Notes: generated by a model not told the origin, from the letters alone. A stretch of DNA of 59,952 bases from an uncultured Collinsella sp. (GCA_902467875.1 CABQWP010000006.1:1-59952), one strand, 5' to 3'. Counted from the first letter of the stretch, positions 1-9,211 are shown. Translations and numbers: made by a program.

Positions 1-21
1 AAGTTTGTCGCGAGTTCCGCA

Positions 22-58
22 CGCAAAGGAAAGCACTTAATGTGCTTTCCGTCTTGCG
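22..58. other. Long imperfect hairpin at left edge of window
   Basis: A perfect 9-bp inverted repeat (28-36 with 42-50, 5-nt loop) is extended by CGCAA/TTGCG (22-26 with 54-58) across a small internal loop. No U-tract follows on either strand, so it is not a standard terminator. It may be an RNA processing site or the end of a structured RNA from outside the window. Nothing else is recognisable in 1-109. Confidence 0.4.
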
Positions 59-109
59 CAGGACTGAAGAGCAGGAAACTTCATATGCGTCCCTCCCGGG
101 CGCAAGCAA

Positions 110-138
110 AAGGGCGACCCCATTGCGGAGTCGCCCTT
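110..138 (-). terminator. Intrinsic terminator of pnp
   Basis: A 9-bp perfect stem (110-118 with 130-138) with an 11-nt loop. On the minus strand it is followed by TTTTG and lies just past the pnp stop codon. Confidence 0.75.
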
Positions 139-161
139 GTTGAACTGCTTATGTGGAGCTG

Positions 162-2408
162 CTACTCGGCGTCGTGGTGACGGCGGGGCTTGCGGCCTCC
201 GTTGTCGCCGGGACGGCGCGGACGGTCGCTACGCTCGGAGCGCTCGCGACGCGGACGCTCACGACGCTGGAAGTGCTCGCCGTCGCCCTCGGAGGCACCC
301 TCGGCGCGAGCCGGGGCCTCGGGCTTGTCAAGACGATCGAGCGAGATCTTGCCGCGATCGTCGACCTCGATGACAACGACCTTGACCTCGTCGCCCACGT
401 TGAGGACGTCCTCGACCTTCTCCACGCGGCCCTTGGCGACGCGGGAGATGTGCAGCAGGCCGTCCTTACCGGGCAGCAGGTTAACGAAGGCGCCGAAGGG
501 CTGGATGGAGACCACGCGACCGGTGTACTCCTCGCCCGGCTCGGGAACCTTGATGATGAGCTTGATGCGCTCGACGGCCTGGTCGACGGACTCGCCGGTG
601 CCGCCGACAAAGACGGTGCCGTCCTCCTGGATGTCGACCGAAGCGCCGGTCTCATCCTGGATACCACGGATGACCTTACCGCCGGAACCTATGACGTCGC
701 GGATCTTGTCGGTCGGAACCTGGATGGAAACGATGCGCGGAGCGGTGCTGCGCGTAGTGTGGCGCGGCTCGGGGATAACATCGAGCATCTTCTGCAGGAT
801 GAAGGCGCGACCCTCCTTGGCCTGCTGCAGAGCGCGGGCCAGGATATCGAAGGTGAGGCCGGTGGCCTTGTTGTCCATCTGCAGGGCGGTGATGCCCTCG
901 GTGGTGCCGGTGACCTTAAAGTCCATGTCGCCCAGGAAGTCCTCGAGACCCTGGATGTCGGACAGGACCACGGTCTTGCCCTCCTCCTGGATCAGGCCCA
1001 TGGCGATACCGGAGACCGGGCGCTTAATGGGCACGCCGCCGTCCATAAGGGCGAGCGTGGAACCGCAGGTCGAAGCCATCGAAGAGGAGCCGTTGGACTC
1101 CATGACCTCGGAGACCACGCGGATGGCGTAGGGGAACTCGTTCTCGTCGGGAAGCACCGGAAGCAGAGCGCGCTCAGCCAGGTTGCCGTGACCGATCTCG
1201 CGGCGCTTGGGGCTGCCCATGCGGCCGGTCTCGCCGGTGCAAAACGGCGGGAAGTTGTAGTGGTGCATGTAGCGCTTGCCCTCGGTGGGCTCGATGGTAT
1301 CCAGACGCTGGCCCTCGTTGAGCATACCGAGCGACAGGACGGAGAGCACCTGAGTCTGACCGCGCTGGAACAGGCCGGAGCCGTGAACGAGCGGCAGGTA
1401 GTTGTCCTTCACCATGATAGGACGGATCTCGTCGGCGGCACGGCCGTCGACGCGCTCGCCGGTCTCGACGACCATGTTGCGCATGGCCTTCTTCTCGAGC
1501 TTCTTGAGCGCCACGGGGATCTCGCGCTCCCAAGCAGCCTGCTCCTCCTCGGTGAACTCGGCGCGGATGGACTCCTTCAGAGCCTCGACCTTGCCGATAC
1601 GGGAGAGCTTGTCGGCGTCGCGCAAGGCGGCTGCCATCTCGTCGTAGTGGGCGAAGATGCGCTCCTGGACCTCCTCGACGGGCTGGTCGAGCGGGTACTC
1701 CTTCTTGACGATGGGGCCGTTGACCTGCTCCCACTCGGCGACGAACTCATCCTGAGCCTGGCAGAAGGCAGCAAGGGCCTCCTGGCCAAACTTCATGGCG
1801 GCGAGCATGTCGTCCTCAGAGATCTCCTCGGCGCCGGCCTCGACCATCGAGATGAAGTCGGCGGAGCCGCCCAGCTCCAAGTCCAGATCGGAGTTCTCGC
1901 GCTCCTCGTAGGTGGGGTTGACGATAAACTCGCCGGTCTCCACGTTACGGCCGATGCGCACGCAGGCAAGCGGGCCCTCGAAGGGCACGCCGCCGAGCGT
2001 CATGGCCAGGGAAGCACCCATGACGTTGATGACGTCAAAGGGGTTGACCTGGTCGGCGACAAGCGAGGTAGCGACGATGTGCACCTCGTTGCGGAAGCCG
2101 TCCGGGAAGCTCGGGCGAATCGGACGGTCGATCATGCGCGCGGTGAGCGTGGCCTTCTCGCTGGGACGGCCCTCACGCTTGAGGTAGCCACCCGGGATGC
2201 GGCCGGCAGCGTACATCTTCTCGTTGAAGTCGACGGTCAGCGGGAAGAAGTCATAGTTCTTGCGCTCCTTGGAGACGACCACGGTATCGAGCATCGTGGT
2301 GTCGCCCTGCTTGACCAGGCAGGCGCCGGTGGCCTGCTTGGCAAGCTCGCCCGACTCAAAGGTGTAGGTCTTGCCGTACAGCTCAAAGGTCTTGGATACG
2401 AGTGTCAT
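162..2408 (-). CDS. pnp: Polyribonucleotide nucleotidyltransferase (PNPase)
   Basis: A 748-residue 3'-5' phosphorolytic exoribonuclease of cytoplasmic RNA decay, normally a trimer. The order is two RNase PH-like domains, a KH domain (VIGSGGKVI, the GXXG loop) and an S1 domain (GRVVSIQPFGAFVNLLPG). The C-terminus carries about 55 residues rich in Arg, Asp and Glu, a low-complexity tail that may help bind RNA or partners. ATG at 2408 is preceded by AAAGGAG at good spacing. The gene lies downstream of rpsO, the conserved bacterial order, but a strong terminator separates them, so it probably has its own promoter. The leader hairpin at 2422-2444 recalls autoregulated pnp leaders. Confidence 0.97.
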   Translation of the reverse strand: MTLVSKTFELYGKTYTFESGELAKQATGACLVKQGDTTMLDTVVVSKERKNYDFFPLTVDFNEKMYAAGRIPGGYLKREGRPSEKATLTARMIDRPIRPSFPDGFRNEVHIVATSLVADQVNPFDVINVMGASLAMTLGGVPFEGPLACVRIGRNVETGEFIVNPTYEERENSDLDLELGGSADFISMVEAGAEEISEDDMLAAMKFGQEALAAFCQAQDEFVAEWEQVNGPIVKKEYPLDQPVEEVQERIFAHYDEMAAALRDADKLSRIGKVEALKESIRAEFTEEEQAAWEREIPVALKKLEKKAMRNMVVETGERVDGRAADEIRPIMVKDNYLPLVHGSGLFQRGQTQVLSVLSLGMLNEGQRLDTIEPTEGKRYMHHYNFPPFCTGETGRMGSPKRREIGHGNLAERALLPVLPDENEFPYAIRVVSEVMESNGSSSMASTCGSTLALMDGGVPIKRPVSGIAMGLIQEEGKTVVLSDIQGLEDFLGDMDFKVTGTTEGITALQMDNKATGLTFDILARALQQAKEGRAFILQKMLDVIPEPRHTTRSTAPRIVSIQVPTDKIRDVIGSGGKVIRGIQDETGASVDIQEDGTVFVGGTGESVDQAVERIKLIIKVPEPGEEYTGRVVSIQPFGAFVNLLPGKDGLLHISRVAKGRVEKVEDVLNVGDEVKVVVIEVDDRGKISLDRLDKPEAPARAEGASEGDGEHFQRRERPRRERSERSDRPRRPGDNGGRKPRRHHDAE

Positions 2409-2421
2409 TGTTCTCCTTTAC

Positions 2422-2444
2422 CCCACAGGCCCCTTGCCTGCGGG
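2422..2444 (-). promoter_or_regulatory. Leader hairpin immediately upstream of pnp
   Basis: A 9-bp stem (2422-2430 with 2436-2444). The single mismatch on the DNA top strand becomes a G-U pair in the pnp mRNA. It sits directly upstream of the pnp ribosome-binding site. PNPase is known in enterobacteria to autoregulate through a cleaved leader stem; that it does so here is inference. Confidence 0.4.
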
Positions 2445-2511
2445 CTTCTCATGTGACGCGGACCCCCTGCCCCCGCCACGCTTCAGAGCGTGATTGTTCG
2501 CGCCCTTACAC

Positions 2512-2543
2512 AAAAAGAGCGCCCCGCTGCGCAGGACGCTCTT
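2512..2543 (-). terminator. Intrinsic terminator of rpsO
   Basis: A stem of AAGAGCG paired with CGCTCTT around a GC-rich centre, followed on the minus strand by TTTTTG. It lies 15 nt past the rpsO stop. Confidence 0.85.
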
Positions 2544-2557
2544 AGCATGTACAAATC

Positions 2558-2836
2558 CTACTGGATGTTGTCGCGGATGCCCAGAGCCTTGATGAGCTCA
2601 CGGTACTCGACGATGTCGTTCTTCTTGATGTAGGAGAGAAGACGACGACGACGACCGACGAGCATGAGCAGACCACGACGGGTGTGGAAGTCCTTCTGGT
2701 GGGACTTCATGTGCTCGGTCAGCTCCTTGATGCGCTCGGACAGGATGGCGACCTGAACCTTGGGGTTGCCGGTGTCGACCGGGGTGTTACCGAACTGGGC
2801 AGTCAGCTCCGCCTTGCGCTCTTTGGAAACAGTCAT
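2558..2836 (-). CDS. rpsO: 30S ribosomal protein S15
   Basis: A 92-residue small-subunit protein that binds 16S rRNA in the central domain. It shows the S15 signatures VQVAILSERI, HKKDFHTRRGL-like (here HQKDFHTRRGL) and LVGRRRRLLSYI. The start is ATG at 2836 (MTVSKERK), preceded by AAAGGTGA. An in-frame upstream extension to 2932 is low-complexity and unlike S15. Length is close to the usual 89. The 138 bp between this gene and recO hold no gene; they must contain its promoter or leader, though I see no convincing -35/-10 pair. Confidence 0.97.
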   Translation of the reverse strand: MTVSKERKAELTAQFGNTPVDTGNPKVQVAILSERIKELTEHMKSHQKDFHTRRGLLMLVGRRRRLLSYIKKNDIVEYRELIKALGIRDNIQ

Positions 2837-2974
2837 TGTTTCACCTTTCTTTTTGCGTCGCCATCGGGCGACTCGATTCGCCTCGGACTGGGAAGCCGCC
2901 GGTGGAGCGAGCAACCAAGGTCGAGGTACCAACAGGTCGGTATGTTACCACAAGCAGCCCGCGATTGCGCATCA

Positions 2975-3724
2975 TCACCGACCCAACATGAATTCCATCG
3001 CACGGAGGCGCTGATCGGTGTGCGTCGCAGCCCAAACATGCGAAAGCCCCAGCAAAAAGGCTGCGGTATGCGGGTCGATTCGCTCGGCCAAAAGCGCATC
3101 GAAGCTCATGGACATGAGGGCGCGCAGCCATGCGGCCTCACCGGTCGACACCAGTTCGGCACCTGGAACGCTCGACGCGCACGACCCGCACATGAGGCCG
3201 CCCGCCTGGGGCGAAAAATACGACAGCATGGGGTCTCCGCACAGCACGCAGGCCGAAAAATCGGGTCGATAGCCAACGTGCGACAGCAGCTTAAAGACAT
3301 ATGCCGCCACAAGTAGATCCATATGCGCCGTGTCGAGCCCGCTGCCCACCAGGGCAAGCGCTCGCTGCGTTATAGCAAAGGTAAACGGGTCCTCGGCGTC
3401 CTCGAACGAGCACACGCGCGCGACCTCGGCGATCGCGCTTGCGGCGCAGGTCGTCTCGTAATCGGGCGCAACGCCGAGCGGCGCCTCCATAAGCTCGGCC
3501 TGGGAAACCACGTCGAGTGACCGTCCATGTGCGAGCAGCATATCTACCGTACAGAACAGCTCGCAGCGCGCAGCCAGGCGTCCGCCGGGTTTGCGGGCGC
3601 CCTTTGCCACGGCACGAACCTGCCGCCCCCGCTCGTCAAGCATCGTCAAGATCAGGTCGGTCTCTTTGAGCTTAGTCTTATCGAGCACGAGCACTTTCGT
3701 GCGATATGTCCGGGAGCCTGCCAT
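2975..3724 (-). CDS. recO: DNA repair protein RecO
   Basis: A 249-residue recombination mediator that loads RecA onto SSB-coated ssDNA with RecR. The N-terminal OB-fold begins YRTKVLVLDKTKLKETDLI, typical of RecO. The C-terminal half carries a zinc-binding pair, CVLCGD (about residue 169) and CGSC (about 190). The length is typical. It is the last gene of the era-side operon. Its start lies 15 nt after the era stop, with AAGGA upstream. Confidence 0.93.
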   Translation of the reverse strand: MAGSRTYRTKVLVLDKTKLKETDLILTMLDERGRQVRAVAKGARKPGGRLAARCELFCTVDMLLAHGRSLDVVSQAELMEAPLGVAPDYETTCAASAIAEVARVCSFEDAEDPFTFAITQRALALVGSGLDTAHMDLLVAAYVFKLLSHVGYRPDFSACVLCGDPMLSYFSPQAGGLMCGSCASSVPGAELVSTGEAAWLRALMSMSFDALLAERIDPHTAAFLLGLSHVWAATHTDQRLRAMEFMLGR

Positions 3725-3739
3725 GCGCGCCGCGCGTCC

Positions 3740-4807
3740 TTAGTCCTCGGCGTTGTAGCCAAAGCGGCGAATCTGGGCCTCGTCGTCACGCCAGCCGGCC
3801 TTGACCTTCACGTCCAGCTCCAAAAAGACCTGCGTGCCAAAAATGCGCTCAAGATCGCGACGGGCGTCGATACCGATATGCTTGATCATCTCGCCGCCCT
3901 TGCCGATGATGATGCCCTTTTGGCCCTCGCGCTCGACGTAAATGGTGGCGTGCACGCGCAGCACCTTCTTGGTCTGCTCGAGCGCATCGCAGATCACGCC
4001 AACGGAGTGCGGGATCTCATCACGGGTGCGGCGCAAGACCTTCTCGCGCACAAACTCGGCAACGAGCGTCTCATCGGAAGCGTCGGTACCCATGTCCTCG
4101 GGGAACCAACGCGGACCCTCGGGCAAAAAGTGCGCAACGGTCTCGATAAAGGCATCGACGTTGAAGTTCTTGACCGACGACGTCACAATCTCGTCGTCAT
4201 ATTCCATAAGCTCGTGGGCAGCCTTAAGCTGCTCCATGACCTGTGCGGGGTCGGCCTCATCGGCCTTGGTGAGCACCAGGACCTTCTTGCAACGAGCGCA
4301 TCTGACGCGCTCGGCAACCCAGGCGTCTCCCCTGCCGATCGGCTTGGTGGCATCAATCAAAAACGCGACGACGTCGACATCGTTCAACTCGAACAGTGCG
4401 CTCTTGTTGAGCTCGGACCCCAGGCCGTCCTTGGGCTTATGAATACCCGGGGTATCGACAAAGACCAGCTGGTAGCCGGGACGGTTGACGACGGCGCGCA
4501 TGCGGCGGCGGGTCGTCTGTGCCACCGGCGAGGTGATGGCGACCTTTTTGCCATAGCAGGCATTAAGCAGCGTGGACTTGCCGGCGTTGGGACGACCGAC
4601 CAGGGCCACGAAGCCGCTGCGGAAACCGGGTTCCACGTCGCCAAAGCCCATAGGACCGTCGTCCTCGTCGCACAGGGAGTCGAGTTCCTCGTCGCTCATG
4701 CCCTCAAACGGGTCGAACTCCTCGACATCCTCGAGCTCCTCGGTATCCACCGCGTCAAGGACCTCGTCATCCAAAACTTCATCGGTAGGCTGCATATTGT
4801 CGGACAT
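3740..4807 (-). CDS. era: GTPase Era with acidic N-terminal extension
   Basis: A 355-residue GTPase needed for 30S assembly, binding the 3' end of 16S rRNA. The P-loop GRPNAGKST is at 71-79, followed by DTPGIHKP (switch II), TKADE (G4) and a C-terminal KH domain around IIIGKGGEMIKHIG. Era is usually about 300 residues. The extra 62 or so at the N-terminus are very rich in Asp and Glu and look disordered. ATG at 4807 has AAGGGGA upstream. It lies in the conserved order phoH-ybeY-dgkA-era-recO. Confidence 0.96.
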   Translation of the reverse strand: MSDNMQPTDEVLDDEVLDAVDTEELEDVEEFDPFEGMSDEELDSLCDEDDGPMGFGDVEPGFRSGFVALVGRPNAGKSTLLNACYGKKVAITSPVAQTTRRRMRAVVNRPGYQLVFVDTPGIHKPKDGLGSELNKSALFELNDVDVVAFLIDATKPIGRGDAWVAERVRCARCKKVLVLTKADEADPAQVMEQLKAAHELMEYDDEIVTSSVKNFNVDAFIETVAHFLPEGPRWFPEDMGTDASDETLVAEFVREKVLRRTRDEIPHSVGVICDALEQTKKVLRVHATIYVEREGQKGIIIGKGGEMIKHIGIDARRDLERIFGTQVFLELDVKVKAGWRDDEAQIRRFGYNAED

Positions 4808-4819
4808 GGGAATCCCCTT

Positions 4820-5197
4820 CTAAATAAAGCCGAGCGCGTGGGCAAATACCAGCACGCCCACAATCGCGGCGGTGATGGAAAGTATGTATACGGAAGCGGC
4901 GGCGATGTCCTTCGCACGCTTGGCCAGCGGATGGAGCTCCTGGGTCGCCAGGTCGACGATGGCCTCCATAGCGGTGTTGCACAGCTCGCCGTGAATCACC
5001 AGGCCGCAACAGATGATAATCGTGGCCCACTCGGCAATGTCGAGCCCCACGACGCAGCCGGCAATGACGGTGCACACGCCCGCAACGAGCATGACCTTAA
5101 TGTTGCGCTCGGTCTTGACGGCGGTGACGAAGCCCTCCATGGCGTAGGAAAACGACTTTAAGAAGGACGGATGGTCCTTGTTCGATCCGGGAATCAT
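4820..5197 (-). CDS. dgkA: Diacylglycerol/undecaprenol kinase, membrane
   Basis: A 125-residue integral membrane kinase of the DgkA family. It contains the family signature GELCNTAMEAIVD followed by AKRAKDIAAASV, with three hydrophobic segments (about residues 37-55, 57-75 and 97-120). In Gram-positive relatives the substrate is mainly undecaprenol, so it recycles the cell-wall lipid carrier. It sits between ybeY and era as in many Firmicutes and Actinobacteria, with 9- and 12-nt gaps, which implies co-transcription. Confidence 0.92.
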   Translation of the reverse strand: MIPGSNKDHPSFLKSFSYAMEGFVTAVKTERNIKVMLVAGVCTVIAGCVVGLDIAEWATIIICCGLVIHGELCNTAMEAIVDLATQELHPLAKRAKDIAAASVYILSITAAIVGVLVFAHALGFI

Positions 5198-5206
5198 AGA
5201 CGGCTC

Positions 5207-5716
5207 CTAGTCGTGGGCGTGGTTGGTGATGGGGCCGACGTGGACTAGCTTAGGGTCCTCGCCGCGCTCGAGCGCCAGATCGCGCAGGATGGCGTCCTCG
5301 CGGGCCTCCATGACCTCGGCCTCGTCGTCCTCGATGTGGTCATAGCCCAGCAGGTGCAGCATTCCGTGTACGAGCATCAGACGGCACTCGTCAGCGGGGC
5401 TATTGCCAAAACCGGGGGCCTGACGGGCAATAACCTGCGGGGCCAAGATAATATCGCCGAGCTCGAGCGTCTCATCGGCGGGAATGTCATCGTCAAAGGC
5501 CGAATCGCACTCAAACGAGAGCACATCGGTGGTGCGGTCGATACCGCGCCACTCGTGGTTGAGCTCGTGCATCTCGTCCTCGTCGACATACGAAAGGGAA
5601 ATCTCGACTCCACGTTCAACGCCCTCGGCGGCAAGCACAACCTCGCAGATGTGCTCCACCTCCTGCGCGTCGAGCAGCGTATCGAGCTCGGCATCGTTGC
5701 TGATCAATACACTCAA
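5207..5716 (-). CDS. ybeY: Endoribonuclease YbeY (rRNA maturation)
   Basis: A 169-residue zinc-dependent endoribonuclease of 16S rRNA 3'-end maturation and ribosome quality control. The zinc motif H-G-x-L-H-L-x-G-Y-D-H is seen as HGMLHLLGYDH near residue 120. The start is TTG at 5716, preceded by AAAGGAG. It overlaps the phoH stop (TTGA), so translation is coupled to phoH. Confidence 0.95.
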   Translation of the reverse strand: MSVLISNDAELDTLLDAQEVEHICEVVLAAEGVERGVEISLSYVDEDEMHELNHEWRGIDRTTDVLSFECDSAFDDDIPADETLELGDIILAPQVIARQAPGFGNSPADECRLMLVHGMLHLLGYDHIEDDEAEVMEAREDAILRDLALERGEDPKLVHVGPITNHAHD

Positions 5717-6699
5717 CGGGACTCCTTTCGGTCGCGCGGGCGCTGCTCGCGCACGTCATCATAAGCTTCATATGCCTCGACGATACGACCCACCAGGGCA
5801 TGGCGCACCACGTCGGCACGCTCGAGGTGAGAAAATGCGACATCGTCGACACGGCCCAAAATCTGCTCAACGTCAGCAAGACCGCCACGACGACCCACCA
5901 GGTCGCGCTGGCTCAGGTCGCCGGTAATCACGAACTTGGAGTTGAACCCAAGGCGTGTCAGGAACATCTTCATCTGCTCGGGCGTGGTATTTTGCGCCTC
6001 GTCGAGCACCACGAAGGCATCACTCAGCGTGCGGCCGCGCATGTAGGCAAGCGGGGCGATCTCGATCACGCCACGCTCCATAAGCTCATCGGTGCGCTCG
6101 CGATCCATCATGTCAAAAAGGGCGTCGTAGAGCGGACGCATGTAGGGGTCGATCTTTTCCTCAAGGGTACCGGGCAAAAAGCCCAGATTCTCCCCCGCCT
6201 CGACAACCGGACGCGTCAAGATCAAACGGCCCACCTCGTGACGCTTGAGCGCGGCAACGGCGAGCGCCATGGCCAGATAGGTCTTACCGGTACCGGCTGG
6301 ACCCAAGCCAAAGGTGATGGTATGCGAGCGAATGGCATCCACGTAGCGCTTTTGCCCGAGCGTCTTGGGACGAATGACGCGGCCGCGATACGAAAGCAGC
6401 ATGTCATCGCGAAGCGACGTAGCCTCGTGCTCACCGTCGCGCAAGACGGCCAGGCAGCGAGAGACATCGTCGGCAGACAGCGTGCGCCCGGCGGCCGCCT
6501 CGCGAAAAGCATGTTCGAAAAAACGCGCCACGAGTTCGACCTCATCCGGGTCACCGCTCACGGCGATGCTATCGCCACGGGCGACCACATGGGCGCGAAC
6601 CAAGCTCTCGAGCGCACGAAGGACGCCGTCGCCGGCGCCCAAAACGCTCGAGGGATCAATTCCCTCGGGAACGGTAAGTCTAATCTTCGAGGCTTCCAT
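5713..6699 (-). CDS. phoH: PhoH family ATPase
   Basis: A 328-residue PhoH-like protein, a P-loop ATPase of the RNA helicase-like group linked to YbeY. Walker A is GPAGTGKTYLA and Walker B is FVVLDEAQN; TGDLSQRD follows. ATG at 6699 (MEASKIRL) is preceded by AGGGAGG; an upstream in-frame extension to 6804 lacks family similarity. The start lies inside the 3' end of mtaB (20-nt overlap) and the stop overlaps ybeY, so the three genes are translationally coupled. Confidence 0.95.
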   Translation of the reverse strand: MEASKIRLTVPEGIDPSSVLGAGDGVLRALESLVRAHVVARGDSIAVSGDPDEVELVARFFEHAFREAAAGRTLSADDVSRCLAVLRDGEHEATSLRDDMLLSYRGRVIRPKTLGQKRYVDAIRSHTITFGLGPAGTGKTYLAMALAVAALKRHEVGRLILTRPVVEAGENLGFLPGTLEEKIDPYMRPLYDALFDMMDRERTDELMERGVIEIAPLAYMRGRTLSDAFVVLDEAQNTTPEQMKMFLTRLGFNSKFVITGDLSQRDLVGRRGGLADVEQILGRVDDVAFSHLERADVVRHALVGRIVEAYEAYDDVREQRPRDRKESR

Positions 6700-7972
6700 G
6701 AACCTCCCTGCGCGCATGGACCAAGCCGGAATCATCGACTCCGATGATAGCAACATCGAGCAGGCACGGGGCTGTAAGTCCACAGGTATCGTCAAGACGG
6801 GCATGATGGAACGAACCGAGCGTCAGGTTGTCGCCGTACTCGAGGACGGCACGCTCGACGGTGCCCACGCGACGACGAGCGTCGGCAATGGCGAGTTCCT
6901 GCGCCGCGGCTCGCATACGACGGCTGCGCTCGGCCATAACCTCGGGCGGCACCTGGTCGGGCATATCGGCAGCAAGGGTACCGGGACGCTTGCTATAGCG
7001 GAACACGTGCATACGCGAGAAACCCACACGACGGCACAGCGCCAGCGACTCCTCGAACTCCTCGTCCGTCTCACCAGGAAAACCGACGATGACATCGCAC
7101 GAAAGAGACGCCTGGGGCAAGTTGGCGCGAATCATACGCACCGTGTCCTCAAAGGTCTCGGCGCTATAGGGACGGCCCATGCGATGCAGAGTCGCTGTGC
7201 AGCCGGACTGCACGGGCAGGTGCAAAAACGGGGCGATACGCTGCGGATAGCGCGCCATAACCTTAAGCAGGCGCTCAGAGATATCCATGGGCTCGACCGA
7301 GGAAATGCGCACATGCGGAATAGACGTGCGCTCCATGATGGCCTCGAGCAGCTCATCGATTTCGACATGCTCGTCGGTCGCGCTCTTGCCATCGTAGGCA
7401 CCCAGGTTCACACCGGTCAGCACCACCTCGGGCACGCCGGCCTCCTGGGCCTCGCGAACTTGCTCGAGCACGGACTCGACGGGCACGGAGCGCTCGGGGC
7501 CGCGTGCCTTCCACACAATGCAATAGGTGCAGCGATGGTTGCAGCCGTCCTGGATCTTCACGCCCAGCCGCGAACGACCGAGCGCATCGACCACGTCGCC
7601 ATCGCTGCAGGCGGGAACGCTATCGGACTCAACGCCCAGCACCTCGCAGACACGTTCGGCGACATCGATCTTGGACGGCTCGGCGATCACGCGATCCGAA
7701 AGCTCCAACAGCTCCTCGGGATGCAAATTGACCACGCATCCGGTCACGACCACATAGGGCTCGTTTGGATGGGCCAGCGCATGACGGACGGCCTTACGGG
7801 TCTTGGCCTCGGCCTCGCCCGTAACGGCACAAGTGTTAATGACGATCAGATCGGCATCCTGAGGCTCCACAATAGCAAAGCCCAAGCGCATAAGGTCGGC
7901 AGTGATACGGTCAGACTCAACCCGGTTGACACGGCAGCCGAGGTTGACGACGGAAATATGGGGTGCGAGCAC
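6680..7972 (-). CDS. mtaB: tRNA t6A37 methylthiotransferase MtaB
   Basis: A 430-residue radical-SAM methylthiotransferase converting t6A37 to ms2t6A37 in ANN-decoding tRNAs. N-terminal UPF0004 cysteines are in NLGCRVN, NTCAVT and TGC. The radical-SAM cluster is CNHRCTYC (about residue 153), followed by the IVWKARGPERS stretch typical of MtaB. There is no clear C-terminal TRAM tail beyond about 60 residues. GTG at 7972 follows AAGGAG at ideal spacing. It is part of the dnaJ-phoH-ybeY-era run. Confidence 0.93.
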   Translation of the reverse strand: MLAPHISVVNLGCRVNRVESDRITADLMRLGFAIVEPQDADLIVINTCAVTGEAEAKTRKAVRHALAHPNEPYVVVTGCVVNLHPEELLELSDRVIAEPSKIDVAERVCEVLGVESDSVPACSDGDVVDALGRSRLGVKIQDGCNHRCTYCIVWKARGPERSVPVESVLEQVREAQEAGVPEVVLTGVNLGAYDGKSATDEHVEIDELLEAIMERTSIPHVRISSVEPMDISERLLKVMARYPQRIAPFLHLPVQSGCTATLHRMGRPYSAETFEDTVRMIRANLPQASLSCDVIVGFPGETDEEFEESLALCRRVGFSRMHVFRYSKRPGTLAADMPDQVPPEVMAERSRRMRAAAQELAIADARRRVGTVERAVLEYGDNLTLGSFHHARLDDTCGLTAPCLLDVAIIGVDDSGLVHARREVHGSLED

Positions 7973-7981
7973 GCGGACTCC

Positions 7982-9130
7982 TTAATCGAGGATATCGTCG
8001 AGGGCACTCTTGATACGGTCGGTCACCGACTTCTTACCGGAAGCGACGTCATCGCCCATCTCATCGGCAAAAGCACGGAGCAGTTCGCGTTGCTTATTGG
8101 AAAGATTGGTGGGAACGACCACGCGCAGTTGCACGATCAGGCGGCCACGCGAACCGCCACCGCCAATGCGCGGCATGCCGTAATTATTGACGCTCACGGT
8201 GTCGCCGTACTGGGCGCCGGCGGGAACCGTCACCTTAACGACCTCGTCGGGCATAATGCCCTCGACCTCGATCTCGCAGCCGAGCGCAGCCTGCGCAATC
8301 GAGATATCGCTCACCAGGTACAGGTCGTCACCGTTGCGCTTAAAGCGCTCATGGTCGGCAACGCGCACGTTGACAATCAGGTCACCCGAAGGCTCGCCGC
8401 GAAGGCCGGCCTCGCCAAAGCCGCTCACACGCAGCTGGCGACCGGTCGAAACGCCGGCGGGAATATCGATGTCAATCTTTTCGTGCGAAGGCGTGCGGCC
8501 CTGGCCGTCGCAGGTCTCGCAGGGATGGTCGATAACCGTGCCCTCGCCATGGCAGTCGGGGCAAGGCGAGGAAGACTGAACCTGGCCCAGGAACGAACGC
8601 TGAACCGTCGTGACGTAGCCCGTACCGTGGCAGCGGCCGCACTGCTTTTCCTGCGCGCCCTCTGCCCTACCGGTTCCATTGCAGTCCTCGCAAGGAGCAA
8701 GGCGATCATAGCTGATCGTCTTTTTGCAGCCGAGCGCCGCCTCCTCAAGCGTCACCGAAAGCGAGATGGCCATGTCACGTCCGCGACGACGCTCACGACG
8801 GCTGCGGGCGCCACCGCCGGCACCGCCGCCAAAGAACGACGAGAACAAGTCGTCCATGCCCATGCCACCAAAGATATCGTTGATATCGACGTAGCCCGAA
8901 CCACCAGGGCCGTCGGCAGTGCCGTAACGGTCGTAGTTAGCACGCTTCTGCTCATCGGAAAGAACGGAATAGGCCTCGTTGAGCTCCTTGAACTTGGCCT
9001 CGGCCTCGGGGTCGTCCGAAACATCCGGATGTACGGTACGGGCCTTCTTTAGAAACGCGCGCTTAATCGTCCGCGCGTCGGCATCCCTGTCGACGCCAAG
9101 CACCTCGTAGTAATCCCTATTTTCCGACAC
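7982..9130 (-). CDS. dnaJ: Chaperone protein DnaJ
   Basis: A 382-residue Hsp40 co-chaperone that delivers substrates to DnaK and stimulates its ATPase. The J-domain has HPD at 34-36, followed by a G/F-rich linker (75-115). Four CxxCxGxG zinc repeats lie at about 147, 164, 190 and 204, and both C-terminal substrate-binding domains are present. The start is GTG at 9130 (V-S-E-N-R-D-Y-Y) with GGAAGGA upstream; upstream codons to 9196 are not J-domain. dnaK and grpE are not next to it here. Confidence 0.96.
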   Translation of the reverse strand: MSENRDYYEVLGVDRDADARTIKRAFLKKARTVHPDVSDDPEAEAKFKELNEAYSVLSDEQKRANYDRYGTADGPGGSGYVDINDIFGGMGMDDLFSSFFGGGAGGGARSRRERRRGRDMAISLSVTLEEAALGCKKTISYDRLAPCEDCNGTGRAEGAQEKQCGRCHGTGYVTTVQRSFLGQVQSSSPCPDCHGEGTVIDHPCETCDGQGRTPSHEKIDIDIPAGVSTGRQLRVSGFGEAGLRGEPSGDLIVNVRVADHERFKRNGDDLYLVSDISIAQAALGCEIEVEGIMPDEVVKVTVPAGAQYGDTVSVNNYGMPRIGGGGSRGRLIVQLRVVVPTNLSNKQRELLRAFADEMGDDVASGKKSVTDRIKSALDDILD

Positions 9131-9211
9131 GACCGAATCCTTCCGACTTTCATTATTGTCACTGTGCGTCCTATACCCAAGCTGGGGCGGCCGCAAACAG
9201 AGGGTTTGATG

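Noticed and set aside
153..2456. 767-codon open frame on the plus strand
   Set aside because: It is exactly antisense to pnp; its low-complexity Leu/Gly/Asp composition is the shadow of GC-rich codons.
6365..9052. 895-codon open frame on the plus strand
   Set aside because: It is antisense across phoH, mtaB and dnaJ, all clear genes; there is no recognisable domain or ribosome-binding site.
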